Assembly: GCA_026989535.1 (NCBI GenBank)
Contig: JALSJD010000048.1
Location: 24,702-88,701 of the forward strand
Direction of reading: 5' to 3'
DNA: 64,000 nt
Source of the DNA: Cyclobacteriaceae bacterium
Lineage (GTDB): Bacteria > Bacteroidota > Bacteroidia > Cytophagales > Cyclobacteriaceae
Of the stretch, positions 1-10,091 are shown piece after piece. Position 1 is the first letter of the stretch. Each line of letters starts with the position of its first letter. Under the pieces are notes generated by a model, which was not told where the DNA came from, did no database searches, and saw nothing but the letters and a program-made list of their open reading frames with translations. Made by a program: the position numbers and the translations under genes.

Positions 1-1
1 A

Positions 2-178
2 ACAGTAATAAGAATAAAAAAACCATTTATCATTAAACGAAATCCAGATAAATCCACTGATAACTTAATTGTAGGGATTGTTAATGGATATAAATTATCA
101 TTAAAACACACGAACATAACTAGTGCTAAACGTATTATTGAAAAGTTAAATAACTATTTCTTTGATTTAAAAACATAA
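2..178 (+). CDS. C-terminal fragment of a CDS that starts before the window (unknown function)
   Basis: Open frame from base 2 (TVIRIKKPFIIKRNPDKSTDNLIVGIVNGYKLSLKH...YFFDLKT*) to TAA at 176-178; no start in window. Confidence 0.5.
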   Translation, partial: TVIRIKKPFIIKRNPDKSTDNLIVGIVNGYKLSLKHTNITSAKRIIEKLNNYFFDLKT

Positions 179-345
179 ACAAATACACTGCTACATTCGC
201 TCAAACAGCATAAGGGGCTAGTGCTAAACTGTAAATTCGTGGTTTTAGATTTTCCTACGCGGCTTAGTGTGCCGTTAGAGTCAATAAGCACTATGCATTA
301 GCAAACCTAAACACGAAACCGTTAAAACGGTTTTCAAAATAAATT

Positions 346-942
346 ATGAACATAAATTACGACAAAACCACAGGTCTAGTGCCTGCCATTATCCAAGATT
401 ATTACACTCATAAAGTATTGATGTTGGGCTATATGAACGAGGAAGCATTTACCCGCACCCAAGAACTTGGCAAAGTTACTTTTTTTAGTCGCTCGCGTAA
501 AAGGTTATGGACAAAGGGCGAAACGAGCGGCAATTTTTTATGGGTGAAAGAAATAAAAAATGACTGCGATAGTGATTCTTTATTAATTAAGGCGACCCCT
601 GTTGGCCCAGTTTGCCACACCGGTGCAGATACGTGTTGGAACGAAGAGAACAAATCCAACCTCCAATTTTTAAGTACGCTGGAAAACATCATAGAAAGCC
701 GCAAAAAGAACCCAACAGACACCTCTTACACATCCTTATTATTTAAAAAAGGCATTAATAAAGTAGCCCAAAAAGTAGGGGAAGAAGCGGTAGAGTTAGT
801 AATTGAAGCCAAGGATAATGATAAGAACTTATTTTTAAACGAAGCCGCTGATTTACTTTACCACTATCTAATCTTATTGCAAGCCAAAGAATATAATCTA
901 AATGAGGTGATTAAGGTGCTAGAAGAAAGGCATAATAAGTAA
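346..942 (+). CDS. hisI: Bifunctional phosphoribosyl-AMP cyclohydrolase / phosphoribosyl-ATP pyrophosphatase (HisIE)
   Basis: Contains KVTFFSRSRKRLWTKGETSGN and CHTGADTCW cyclohydrolase motifs, plus C-terminal KVGEEAVELVIEAK pyrophosphohydrolase domain. Confidence 0.95.
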   Translation: MNINYDKTTGLVPAIIQDYYTHKVLMLGYMNEEAFTRTQELGKVTFFSRSRKRLWTKGETSGNFLWVKEIKNDCDSDSLLIKATPVGPVCHTGADTCWNEENKSNLQFLSTLENIIESRKKNPTDTSYTSLLFKKGINKVAQKVGEEAVELVIEAKDNDKNLFLNEAADLLYHYLILLQAKEYNLNEVIKVLEERHNK

Positions 943-1051
943 GCCAAGCTTTCCTGTATTCAAAAATGCAGTTTGCAAACGGATGCCTCGCAGGGGATCT
1001 TGGTTTATAAAACGGTTGCTTGCAAGCTAGAATAATACCCATGTAAAATCT

Positions 1052-2371
1052 TTAAAAATTGGCCTGCAATAACCTTCCGCTTAACTGCAATAGTGTAAGC
1101 TCGGCTACTTTGGCGCTATACTTAGCTTGGTTGTAATTTAAGCTGGCATTTAGGTAGTTTAATTGTGCCTGCCTAAACTCAATAGAGGTTACCTGCCCTA
1201 AGGTATATTGCTCTTGTGTTCGGCTAAAATTACGTTTATTGGTTTGTAAATTTTTCTTTTCGGCCTGCAACACAAATAAGGCTGTTTGGTAAATAGTCCA
1301 GGCATTGCTCACATTACGTTGAGTTTCAAGTTGAGTTCGTTCAAGGTTTAATTGCTGGTTTTCCATTAAAATGAACGTGTTTTGTTTCCTTGTTTTGGTA
1401 AGGCCTCCATCAAAAATATTCCAGGTAAGGCTAGCTCCTATTGTAGGGCCCGCGCTATTTTGCCTATCAAAAAACGAGGTGGCACCAAAGTTATTAATCG
1501 AGTAATTATAAGCAGCACTTAGCCCTATTTTAGGAATGGCGGCTGTGCTAACAATGCGTTGGTCGTGTTGGGTGTTGATGAGCAAAGCCTGTTCTTGCAA
1601 AATGCTTATATTGGTGGTTTTTGCTTCATCAAGCAAAGTGGCTACATGTAAGCCTTGTGCATAGGCAATGGTGGTATCCACCATAAATTGTGTTTGTACA
1701 TCGCGCCCAATAAGTAAATTAAGATTTCTTTTTTGATTTTCGAGCTCTTGCAAAATGGTAAGATAACTGATGCTATCGTTATTATAATCTACCTCGGCAT
1801 TAAGTAAATCCAATTGTGTATTTTGCCCATAATCCGAGCTGTACTTAGCCCTGATAAGCCTGTCTCCTGAAATATCTAACCCACGCCTTTGTGTACGAAT
1901 ATTTTGAGTTAGCCGAGCAACCTCGTAATAAGCAGTAAAAATATTGAGCAACGAATTTTCGATGATTAATCGGGCTTGCAGTTCTGAAAGTTGGTAGGTA
2001 TCTTTTAATTTTTGATAATTATAAGATCTTCCAAACCCATCAAAAAGGGTGTATGCTAAACCTATAGAGCCGTTATAGCGTTTGGTTTGCACTCCACTAA
2101 CACTTTGCACATCGCCACTTTGCAATGTATTTTCTACATCAGAAAAGGAGAAATTTGCACTTCCTGTACCCGTTACCGAAGGCAGATAGCCGCTATTCAT
2201 TAACCCTGCATTATTTTGGGCTATTATTATATTATTTTGGGCTGTTCTTATATCAAAATTATGAGCCAGTGCCAAAGCTACTGCTTCGGTTTTGGTAAGT
2301 ATATTTTGTGCAGTGGCAGGGGCAAAACCAACCCACAATATGGTTGCTATAATTATATTTTTATACCTCAT
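1052..2371 (-). CDS. TolC-family outer membrane efflux protein
   Basis: Signal peptide and coiled-coil OEP repeats; the internal start MRYKN (2371) overlaps the RND stop and is preferred over the ORF-track start at 2440. Confidence 0.9.
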   Translation of the reverse strand: MRYKNIIIATILWVGFAPATAQNILTKTEAVALALAHNFDIRTAQNNIIIAQNNAGLMNSGYLPSVTGTGSANFSFSDVENTLQSGDVQSVSGVQTKRYNGSIGLAYTLFDGFGRSYNYQKLKDTYQLSELQARLIIENSLLNIFTAYYEVARLTQNIRTQRRGLDISGDRLIRAKYSSDYGQNTQLDLLNAEVDYNNDSISYLTILQELENQKRNLNLLIGRDVQTQFMVDTTIAYAQGLHVATLLDEAKTTNISILQEQALLINTQHDQRIVSTAAIPKIGLSAAYNYSINNFGATSFFDRQNSAGPTIGASLTWNIFDGGLTKTRKQNTFILMENQQLNLERTQLETQRNVSNAWTIYQTALFVLQAEKKNLQTNKRNFSRTQEQYTLGQVTSIEFRQAQLNYLNASLNYNQAKYSAKVAELTLLQLSGRLLQANF

Positions 2372-5300
2372 TTTCTTCATAATTTTTTTCAATAATAGCT
2401 CTGGTAACTTCTTCTTTAGTAACTTTTTTACCGGTAACATACCACCTAAAAAATACGGTTAAGGAGTTGCTTACCGATAGTAGCAAAGGCAGCATAAGTA
2501 GGGTTAAAAAAGTGCCAACTGCAAGGCCATACGATATTGAAATGGCCATAGGTTTTAAAAACTGAGCCTGACGACTTTTTTCGAGTAAAAGTGGTGCCAA
2601 ACCGGCAATGGTAGTAATGGTAGTTAAAAAAATAGCCCTAAACCTGGATACCCCTGCCTTAACCAGTGCATCGTCAAATTTTAGCCCTTCTTTTAGGTAA
2701 CTGTTAAACTTGCCCACCAGCACCAGCCCATCGTTAACCATAATGCCCACCAAAGCAATAATGCCTAACCACGATAAAATATTAATAGAAAAGTTGTGTA
2801 CATAATGCCCCCAAACAATGCCTATTAAACTAAAGGGTACCATTAAAATTAGCAATAGTGGTTGGCTGTACGATCTAAATGTAAATGCAATAACCACATA
2901 AATTAGCATAATAATTACCAAGCCCACCGAGTTTACCGAGTTTTTGGTTTTTTCGGCTTCCCTGTTTTGCCCTTCGTAACTTGCAGAAACCGTTGGGTAT
3001 CTTGAAATAATATCTGGCATTATGTGGGTTTTAATGGTGTTCATTACGGCTACTTCGCTGTCATCCGGAGATTTTAAATCGGCTGTTACCTGAATCTCTC
3101 TTTTACCGTTTAAGTGGTTTATAGCCACTTCGCCTCGCTCAATTTGATAGCTAGCAATTTCTGAAAAAGGCACTTTAGATCCGTCAGGAGTAGATATCCA
3201 CATATCGTCTAGGTGTTTGATAGACGACCTGTTTTTTTTATGATACCGTACCCATACTTTAACTTCATCTTGTCCACGTTGGAAACGTTGTACCTGAAAA
3301 CCAAAAAAACCTGAACGTACTTGGTTCATAACCGATTGCAGGTTTAGCCCGAGTAGGTAGGCATCATTTTTTAACTTAACTCGTATTTCTTTAATACCAG
3401 CAGGGTCGTTATCTGAAATATCTTTTAAAGCAGGGTTACTGATTAGGTACTCTTTGAGTTCTTTTTTTGCGGCTTTTAGCTCAGGAATGTTGTTACCCAA
3501 TAACGATACAGCCACAGGGCTTCCGCCAAAATTCATTCCTGAACCAAACGTGAGGCTTTCTACTCCATAAAAGGTTCCAGATTTTTCGCGGATGGCATTG
3601 GTTATTTCATACGAAGCAAAATCGCGCAACTCGCCCGGTAGCAGGTTTACAGTTAAGCTTGCTTTGTTGGTGCCAGGCCCAATACGTTTTATAATATTTT
3701 GAACCACCTGCTCATTATCGGTCTGTTTTTTAGTATAATCGTTGTTTACCAACCACGCAGCCTTTTCTATCTGCGAAATGATAGAATCGGTAATTTTTTC
3801 GTTAGTGCCCTGAGGCATTGTGAGGCTAATCGAAATCCGATCGCTGGCCATTCTTGGGAAAAAAGAAGTTTTAACTATTCCACTTGCAATTCCTCCCACA
3901 GAAAATATTAGCAGAGCAATTGGTATGGCAAATCCTAAAAATTTATTTTTTAAGAAAAACATCAGATAGGGAGCATACATTTTATCTCTTATAAACATTA
4001 AGAATTGATCTGCTCTTTTGTTTATATGGGAGAAAACCTTAAACAATCCTGTGGGTTCTTTCTTTTTACGAATTAGCGCCTTTGAGTGTGCAATATGAGC
4101 GGGCAAAATAATGAGTGCTTCTATTAAAGAAACTCCTAAAGTTAAGATGACAACGGTTGACACTTCTTTAAAAAATTCGCCCATTCGCCCATCTAAAAAG
4201 TAGAAAGTAGAAAAAGCCAACATGGTAGTTAAAATAGCCGAAACGATAGGGGGTATTACCTCAATGGTGCCATCAATAGCTGCCCTAATAGGCGATTTTC
4301 CTTTTTCGTAATGCTGAAAAATATTTTCACCAATTACAATGCCATCATCTACCAAAATACCAATAACGATAATCATACCAAAAAGCGATAATACGTTAAT
4401 GGTAACACCCAATTGCCCCGCAAAAATAAACATGCCAAAAAAGGCAATGGGTAAACCTGCTGCTACCCAAAAGGCAATGCGTACATTTAAAAATAATGCC
4501 AAAAGCAGTAGCACTAATAACATACCAATAACGGCATTTTCGGTGAGCAGTTTTGTTCTTTGTACTAAGGTAATTGAGCGGTCGCTTGCAATATGTAGTA
4601 CCACATTATCGTGCTGTTGGTTAAAGGTTTTAATATAGGATTTAATATCAGTAGCCGAAACTATCAGATCTTCGTTATTGGTGTTATTTACCTGAATATT
4701 GATGGCAATGTCTCCATTATAGAATATCCTATCGGGATTTTCATTCCAAATATCTTTAACATCAGCTACATCTTTTAAGTAAATAATAGTACCGGCTTGG
4801 TTCGCTTTAACAATAATATGACTTAGCTCATTGCCATAATACTGCCTGTTTTTAGCTCTAATCAGGTAATCTTCGGCTTCGGTTTTTATATTTCCTCCTG
4901 TAATTAGCAAATTCGACTGGCTAACCGCATTGGCCACATCTGCAAATGATAAGTTATACGCTCTTAGGTCTATTTCGCGTACGGCAATTTCAATCTCTTC
5001 TTCGGGAAAACCCGTAACAAATACTTGCGAAATGCCGCGCATTGTGCGTAAATCGTTTTCTACATCTCTGGCATATTGCTTTAATGTTGTTAAGGGCACG
5101 TTTTTGCCGCTTAATGTAAAACTTATAGTGGGGGTGGTGTTTTCTACTTTGGCTATTACTGGAGGATCCATGCCCGAAGGAAAAGAGGGTACTCTGTCAA
5201 CGGCATTTTTTACATCGGCCAGCACCACATCAATGTCTTTGTTCATTTCAATTTCCACATTTATAGTGGCGGTGTTTTCGCGCGATACCGATGTAACCCT

Positions 5301-5537
5301 GTCAATGCCAACTACTCCTTTTAAGTTGTCTTCTATTTTTAGCACAATGCCTTCTTCCATCTCTTCAGGAGAAGCCCCGGGGTAAAACAGCGTGATGGTA
5401 ATATTTTTCGAATCGGTTAAAGGGAAAAAGGAGGACTTCATGGTTTTAGCACCTAAAATTCCGAATACTATAAAAGCCATTATTATAACGTTTATAGCAA
5501 CAGGAAATTTAATAAAGTAGGCTATTACTTTTTTCAT
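2361..5537 (-). CDS. RND-family efflux transporter permease (AcrB/MexB-like)
   Basis: About 1060 aa with the typical RND layout (FPLTDSKNITITLFYPGASPEEMEEGI, GILVDDGIVIGENI, GIMVNDGLVLVGKFN); start chosen at MKKVIAYFIKFPVAINV. Confidence 0.93.
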   Translation of the reverse strand: MKKVIAYFIKFPVAINVIIMAFIVFGILGAKTMKSSFFPLTDSKNITITLFYPGASPEEMEEGIVLKIEDNLKGVVGIDRVTSVSRENTATINVEIEMNKDIDVVLADVKNAVDRVPSFPSGMDPPVIAKVENTTPTISFTLSGKNVPLTTLKQYARDVENDLRTMRGISQVFVTGFPEEEIEIAVREIDLRAYNLSFADVANAVSQSNLLITGGNIKTEAEDYLIRAKNRQYYGNELSHIIVKANQAGTIIYLKDVADVKDIWNENPDRIFYNGDIAINIQVNNTNNEDLIVSATDIKSYIKTFNQQHDNVVLHIASDRSITLVQRTKLLTENAVIGMLLVLLLLALFLNVRIAFWVAAGLPIAFFGMFIFAGQLGVTINVLSLFGMIIVIGILVDDGIVIGENIFQHYEKGKSPIRAAIDGTIEVIPPIVSAILTTMLAFSTFYFLDGRMGEFFKEVSTVVILTLGVSLIEALIILPAHIAHSKALIRKKKEPTGLFKVFSHINKRADQFLMFIRDKMYAPYLMFFLKNKFLGFAIPIALLIFSVGGIASGIVKTSFFPRMASDRISISLTMPQGTNEKITDSIISQIEKAAWLVNNDYTKKQTDNEQVVQNIIKRIGPGTNKASLTVNLLPGELRDFASYEITNAIREKSGTFYGVESLTFGSGMNFGGSPVAVSLLGNNIPELKAAKKELKEYLISNPALKDISDNDPAGIKEIRVKLKNDAYLLGLNLQSVMNQVRSGFFGFQVQRFQRGQDEVKVWVRYHKKNRSSIKHLDDMWISTPDGSKVPFSEIASYQIERGEVAINHLNGKREIQVTADLKSPDDSEVAVMNTIKTHIMPDIISRYPTVSASYEGQNREAEKTKNSVNSVGLVIIMLIYVVIAFTFRSYSQPLLLILMVPFSLIGIVWGHYVHNFSINILSWLGIIALVGIMVNDGLVLVGKFNSYLKEGLKFDDALVKAGVSRFRAIFLTTITTIAGLAPLLLEKSRQAQFLKPMAISISYGLAVGTFLTLLMLPLLLSVSNSLTVFFRWYVTGKKVTKEEVTRAIIEKNYEENEV

Positions 5538-5562
5538 AACAGATATGGGGCTGAGTGTAAAC

Positions 5563-6687
5563 TTATTTAGGTGTTGATGCACTGTTATAAACCTTAACAG
5601 CCATGCCATAGTAGGCTCCTGGTACAGGTTTAGATATAATTACAGTACCCTCTTTTAGGCCTTTGACCACTACCGTTTTATCTTTAAAGTAAACCGGGGT
5701 TACCTTAACCAACGCAAGTACTGTATCTTGCAACACAAATACTTTTTCGTTATTTATCAACAGTTTTCGTGCGATTTCATAGGCGTTTTTTTCTTGTTTG
5801 GCCACCAAATGGGCTTCAAGGTACATCCCTTCTTTTAAGCCTTTGCCAGCTACCTGAACAAAGGTTTTTACAGTTTGTGTGGCTTGATCAACCTTGCCAT
5901 TAACTCGTATTATTTTCCCCTCCCAACTTTGCGAGCTGTCCAAGGTTTTTAATGTAACAGGGTTGCCTATTTTAAGCAAGTCGATATAACTTGCATTAAT
6001 GGCTACCTCCATTTCATATACATTGGGGTTTATAAACTCGCCTAACTTTTGCCCAGGCCGCACCAACGACCCTGGGTTTACCAATGTTTCGGTTAAAATG
6101 CCATTATAAGAGGCACGAATGGTGTATTTACGTAGCCTTACTTCTAAATTTTTTACGTTGTAGTACGTGGTGTAAATATTTCTGCTCGATACAAAAAACT
6201 TTTCTTTTTCTGAGTTTGTTTGAGGTAATTTGGGTATTGGTTTATTAAAATCAAATCCTGTTAAGTAATTACGCCACTTCTCATATTCCGCAGGAAAATC
6301 AAGCCGAACATCGGGCATAATAGAAGTAATGGTATTGTACAAATTGCTTTTTTGTGCCTGCAAAGTCGCATACTCTTCCTCCTTATTAATCTTTAAGATT
6401 ACTTCTCCCTTTTTATAGGCAACACCAGCTTTAAACTCTTTGGCTGTAGGGTGTAAAACTCCTTGCACTTCGCTAAAAATCTCGATTCTGTTTTTAGCAA
6501 CCAAGTTGCCATTAACTTTAATGGTAATAGGAATGTCCTTGTTTTTAACAATATCAACAAATACTGTTTTAATAATTTTTCTGGCTTTCCGTTCAGGTTT
6601 TTGGTTTGCTGCAATCATGGCTTCAACAATAAAATACGAAGCAATAATTAATGCAATGCCTAATGCGATGGTTATATATTTTCTCAT
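5563..6687 (-). CDS. RND efflux periplasmic adaptor (membrane fusion protein)
   Basis: N-terminal TM, lipoyl/barrel-sandwich pattern, RASYNGILTETLVNPGSLVRPGQKLGEF. Confidence 0.9.
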   Translation of the reverse strand: MRKYITIALGIALIIASYFIVEAMIAANQKPERKARKIIKTVFVDIVKNKDIPITIKVNGNLVAKNRIEIFSEVQGVLHPTAKEFKAGVAYKKGEVILKINKEEEYATLQAQKSNLYNTITSIMPDVRLDFPAEYEKWRNYLTGFDFNKPIPKLPQTNSEKEKFFVSSRNIYTTYYNVKNLEVRLRKYTIRASYNGILTETLVNPGSLVRPGQKLGEFINPNVYEMEVAINASYIDLLKIGNPVTLKTLDSSQSWEGKIIRVNGKVDQATQTVKTFVQVAGKGLKEGMYLEAHLVAKQEKNAYEIARKLLINNEKVFVLQDTVLALVKVTPVYFKDKTVVVKGLKEGTVIISKPVPGAYYGMAVKVYNSASTPK

Positions 6688-6698
6688 AATATCAGTTA

Positions 6699-7160
6699 TT
6701 AGGGGTTAGAATTGCCTTCTGCCAGTTTTATATTGGTTACAATTTTTTTTAATACCTGTACAGTAGTGTCTAATTCTGTTTCAGAGATGTTTTTTTGGAT
6801 AGTGTTAATTACATTGTGCAATACTGGAAAAGCCTTTAGCAAGGTATTCCTTCCATATTCAGTTAAATAAACAAGGTTTACCCTTTTGTCATTTTTGGCA
6901 GGCAAGCGTTTAACTAAATTTTTCTTCTCCATTGTATCTACAAGGCGCGCCAACGATGCTTTGTTGCGATTGGTTAAAAAAGCCAGGCTATTTTGGGGTT
7001 GTCCATTATTCTTCATTAACATAATAAGCATAACCAATTGGGGTTGCGATAGCTCAATTCCGTGTGTTCTAAAACTATCGGCTATAAAATAATCTGTTAG
7101 TTTCATCGACCTGCCTAACCAAGGCAAAATCGATTTTTCTATTTCTAAAGGTGCGCTCAT
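6699..7160 (-). CDS. MarR-family transcriptional regulator
   Basis: wHTH pattern LTNRNKASLARLVDTMEKKNLVKRLPAKNDKRVNLVYLTEYG; first gene of the efflux operon. Confidence 0.9.
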   Translation of the reverse strand: MSAPLEIEKSILPWLGRSMKLTDYFIADSFRTHGIELSQPQLVMLIMLMKNNGQPQNSLAFLTNRNKASLARLVDTMEKKNLVKRLPAKNDKRVNLVYLTEYGRNTLLKAFPVLHNVINTIQKNISETELDTTVQVLKKIVTNIKLAEGNSNP

Positions 7161-7200
7161 CTAAAATTAATTTTGCACAAAACTAAGGGGGTTACACTTA

Positions 7201-7269
7201 AAAGGTTGCAGATGCAACTAATAGTTAGCAAAAACTATATTAGTTGTAAATGGAACTGATTTTGGGAGT
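7201..7269. repeat. Direct repeat copy 1, upstream of marR
   Basis: 69 nt with 4 mismatches to 8764-8832; contains TTGCA-ga-TGCAA and TAGTT-agcaaa-AACTA inverted repeats. Confidence 0.85.
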
Positions 7270-7651
7270 TAAATCAGGATAGGTGGTAATTGCAAAAAGC
7301 TCTCCGCTTTTAATCGCAGGGCGATATCCCTTTTGATTTAATTCCTCGACCCAAGGGGAGAAAATATTTTGTTTAAAAGGTTGCAGGAGTTGGTGGCTTT
7401 GGGGAATATTAAAACTAAGACTGTTTTAAATAAAAGCAATAACCCCAAACTTGTACGACACAGCACATTAGATTTCGTTTTCTAAATATTATATAATATT
7501 TTTTCTAATTTATTATATTTCGTTTTACATTTGATTTAGTATCAAGTATCTTTAACTTATAAGAAATTTTTTCTAATTAGTGTTGTATCGCAAAAGTTGA
7601 TGTTATTTAACTTGACACTAACTTTCAGAAACTGACCTAAAGCCAAATATT

Positions 7652-8470
7652 ATGAATAGTCTCATTAAAATAACTTTATTTCTATCATTCACTTTTATAA
7701 TTTGCTTTTCAGCTCTGGCTCAGGACAAAATTTATAAGAAGAACAAAGAAGTAATAGAATGTACTATCAAGGAAGTTGGAAGTGAGGATATTAAATATTA
7801 CACTCCGGAAGTTCCAGAAGGTGTTTTACTTTCAATTGCCATTGATAAAATATTAAAAATAGAATTTGCCAATGGCAATCAAATGGCTTTTCAGGATAAC
7901 TTTTCGAATCCTGAAAACTATGTAGATCAGCGAAAAAATGCTATAAAAGCTAATTTTTTAGAACCGTTGAGAGGTAGCACAAGTTTTACACTTGAGCGAA
8001 GTTTAAAGCCTGGGAGAAGCATTGAAGGAACTGTTGGAATAATTGGATTGGGATGGGATCCCAACGGCTATAAAGGTGCTGGTGCGTATGTAGGTTTTGG
8101 GATAAAGTTTTTGTCTAAGCCAGATTATTACTTTAGAAAAATGCGTTATGCGCATATTCTAAAAGGATTTTATGTCAAGCCTGAAATCCTCATCAGTTCT
8201 TACAAAGTACTTCCATTTGAAAGCGGTTATTTTGGTTTGCCAGGAGCACCTGCAAGCTCTTCACAAGAAAAGGTTTCGGTAACCTCCGCTGTGTTTCTGA
8301 TAAATGTTGGCAAACAATGGGTTTTTGATGACGCCTTTGTGTTAGAGTTATTTGGGGGAGTTGGATATGGCTCCAAATCGAGAAATGATGTGCCTCAATA
8401 TTCCATATTTGTTGGAGACGAGACCCCGTTAACAGGGAAGCTTGGTTTTAGGATTGGCTTTCTTTATTGA
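7652..8470 (+). CDS. Hypothetical secreted protein
   Basis: Signal peptide (MNSLIKITLFLSFTFIICFSALAQ), ORF of 272 aa; C-terminal part resembles beta-barrel strands. Confidence 0.7.
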   Translation: MNSLIKITLFLSFTFIICFSALAQDKIYKKNKEVIECTIKEVGSEDIKYYTPEVPEGVLLSIAIDKILKIEFANGNQMAFQDNFSNPENYVDQRKNAIKANFLEPLRGSTSFTLERSLKPGRSIEGTVGIIGLGWDPNGYKGAGAYVGFGIKFLSKPDYYFRKMRYAHILKGFYVKPEILISSYKVLPFESGYFGLPGAPASSSQEKVSVTSAVFLINVGKQWVFDDAFVLELFGGVGYGSKSRNDVPQYSIFVGDETPLTGKLGFRIGFLY

Positions 8471-8763
8471 CTCCATAAGAGCAACTCATGCTTTAATTCT
8501 CAATTAAAAGCCGAAATGATTTGTCCCCAATTGTCTAGACAGTTTTCTTACTATTTGTTATTTGTAAATAAGCAACCATCAGGATTTTCGTCATTACCGA
8601 GCCTTACGCTCGGTAATCTCTGGGTTCAACCAAGTCCAAATTAGCATTCCGTTTTACATACTTTTTTATTGTGTTACCTCCTAACTCAAAGGTTATCAAA
8701 ATAAACAATAGAGGCTTGCCATTAATTGACTAAGAAGTGCTGTCGGCTTTAAAGAATGGAGTA

Positions 8764-8832
8764 AAATGTTGCAGGTGCAACCAATAGTTAGCAAAAACTA
8801 TATTAGTTGTAAATGGAGCTGATTTTGGGAGT
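8764..8832. repeat. Direct repeat copy 2, upstream of the ChaN-family gene
   Basis: Same as copy 1 with both inverted repeats preserved (TTGCA-gg-TGCAA; TAGTT-agcaaa-AACTA). Confidence 0.85.
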
Positions 8833-8959
8833 ATTTAAAGGATAAATGGTAAGTGGCTAAACCAAATAGCACCGAAGCTCCAATAAGGTAAAATGAGATA
8901 CGAAAAGGATTCCCTATTTTTGAGTAATTAGTTAATTTAATCACTTGCAAACAACTCAA

Positions 8960-9832
8960 ATGAAAAACATATTATTCTCTCTTATTGCCATTTTTGCTAT
9001 CGAATTTGCTGCTTTAGCACAAGATAAGCCTGCTTACCAAATCTATAATCAAAAAGGGAAACCGGCTAACTACAATAAAATGATAGAAGATTTAGTCGAA
9101 AGTGATATGGTGTTTTTTGGGGAGTATCATACCAATCCAATCTCGCACTGGTTACAAATTGAAATGGCCAAAAATTTTTATGAAATTAAAGGAGATAAAT
9201 TGTTTTTTGGAGCCGAAATGTTTGAAAATGGTAACCAATTGGTGCTTGATGAGTATTTAGCAGGGCTCTATCCTGAAAAGAAAATGATGCCTGAAATAAC
9301 ACAATTGTGGAAGAACTATAAAACGGATTATAAACCTTTGGTAGAATTTGCCAAAGAGAACAAACTACGTTTTATTGCCACTAATATTCCCAGAAGGTAT
9401 GCTGCCATGATAAATAAGAAGGGGATGGATGCTTTGGATAGCCTAAGCCCCAAAGCTCTTGCAATGATTGGCCCCCTAAAAGCCCATTTCGACTCAACTG
9501 TATATGCAACCATGGCCGATGTAATGGGAGAACATGTGCCTCCTAATATGCTAAACATTCAAACAGCACAAGCGGCTAAAGATGCCACAATGGCTCATTT
9601 TAGTTTAAAAAATTATACAAAAGGAAATCTTCTGCTCCATTTTGAGGGCACCTACCACTCTAATTATAACAGAGGTATTATCTGGTGGGTTAACAAAATA
9701 CAACCCGGTTTAACTATTAAATCAATTACAACCGTAGAGCAATCGGAATGGGATGAGATGACCGAAGATCAAAAAGCTACAATTGCTAACTATACCATTG
9801 TAGTGGTTGATAATATGACACAGACCAATTAG
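8960..9832 (+). CDS. ChaN-family (haem-binding uptake / Tiki-like) protein
   Basis: DMVFFGEYHTNPISHWLQ, FFGAEMFENGNQ, LLHFEGTYHSNYNRGI motifs; start moved to MKNILFSLIA. Confidence 0.85.
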   Translation: MKNILFSLIAIFAIEFAALAQDKPAYQIYNQKGKPANYNKMIEDLVESDMVFFGEYHTNPISHWLQIEMAKNFYEIKGDKLFFGAEMFENGNQLVLDEYLAGLYPEKKMMPEITQLWKNYKTDYKPLVEFAKENKLRFIATNIPRRYAAMINKKGMDALDSLSPKALAMIGPLKAHFDSTVYATMADVMGEHVPPNMLNIQTAQAAKDATMAHFSLKNYTKGNLLLHFEGTYHSNYNRGIIWWVNKIQPGLTIKSITTVEQSEWDEMTEDQKATIANYTIVVVDNMTQTN

Positions 9833-10038
9833 ATCACGTCCTGAAATAGGTTAACTAAAATAATAATAAAAAGTCAACCTAAAACAGGACAAAAATGTCT
9901 GCCAATCCAGGCAGGCTTATCGCTTTAGTGAATCACTCAATTTAGGCAATAGAGAGTTGGCACGACACTAGCAACTCCATGGCTTCATCGGATGCAATCC
10001 CCCTAAAACAAAAGTTATCAAAATAGATAATAGGTATT

Positions 10039-10070
10039 AACCTGAGCTCGACCAAGGAATAGCTCAGGTT
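10039..10070. promoter_or_regulatory. Perfect 10-bp inverted repeat upstream of the TPR gene
   Basis: AACCTGAGCT (10039-10048) / AGCTCAGGTT (10061-10070), 12-nt loop. Confidence 0.5.
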
Positions 10071-10091
10071 ATTAATTATCTTTGGGTTTAT

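Noticed and set aside
429-722. Antisense 97-aa ORF within hisI
   Set aside because: Shadow ORF opposite a clearly conserved gene; no independent signal. The same applies to most minus-strand ORFs inside sprA, maeB, thrA and the 45944 gene.
2361-2440. 80-nt overlap between TolC and RND ORFs as a meaningful nested gene
   Set aside because: Explained by choosing the internal TolC start at 2371 (ATGAGGTATAAA overlapping the RND stop), a normal translational-coupling overlap.
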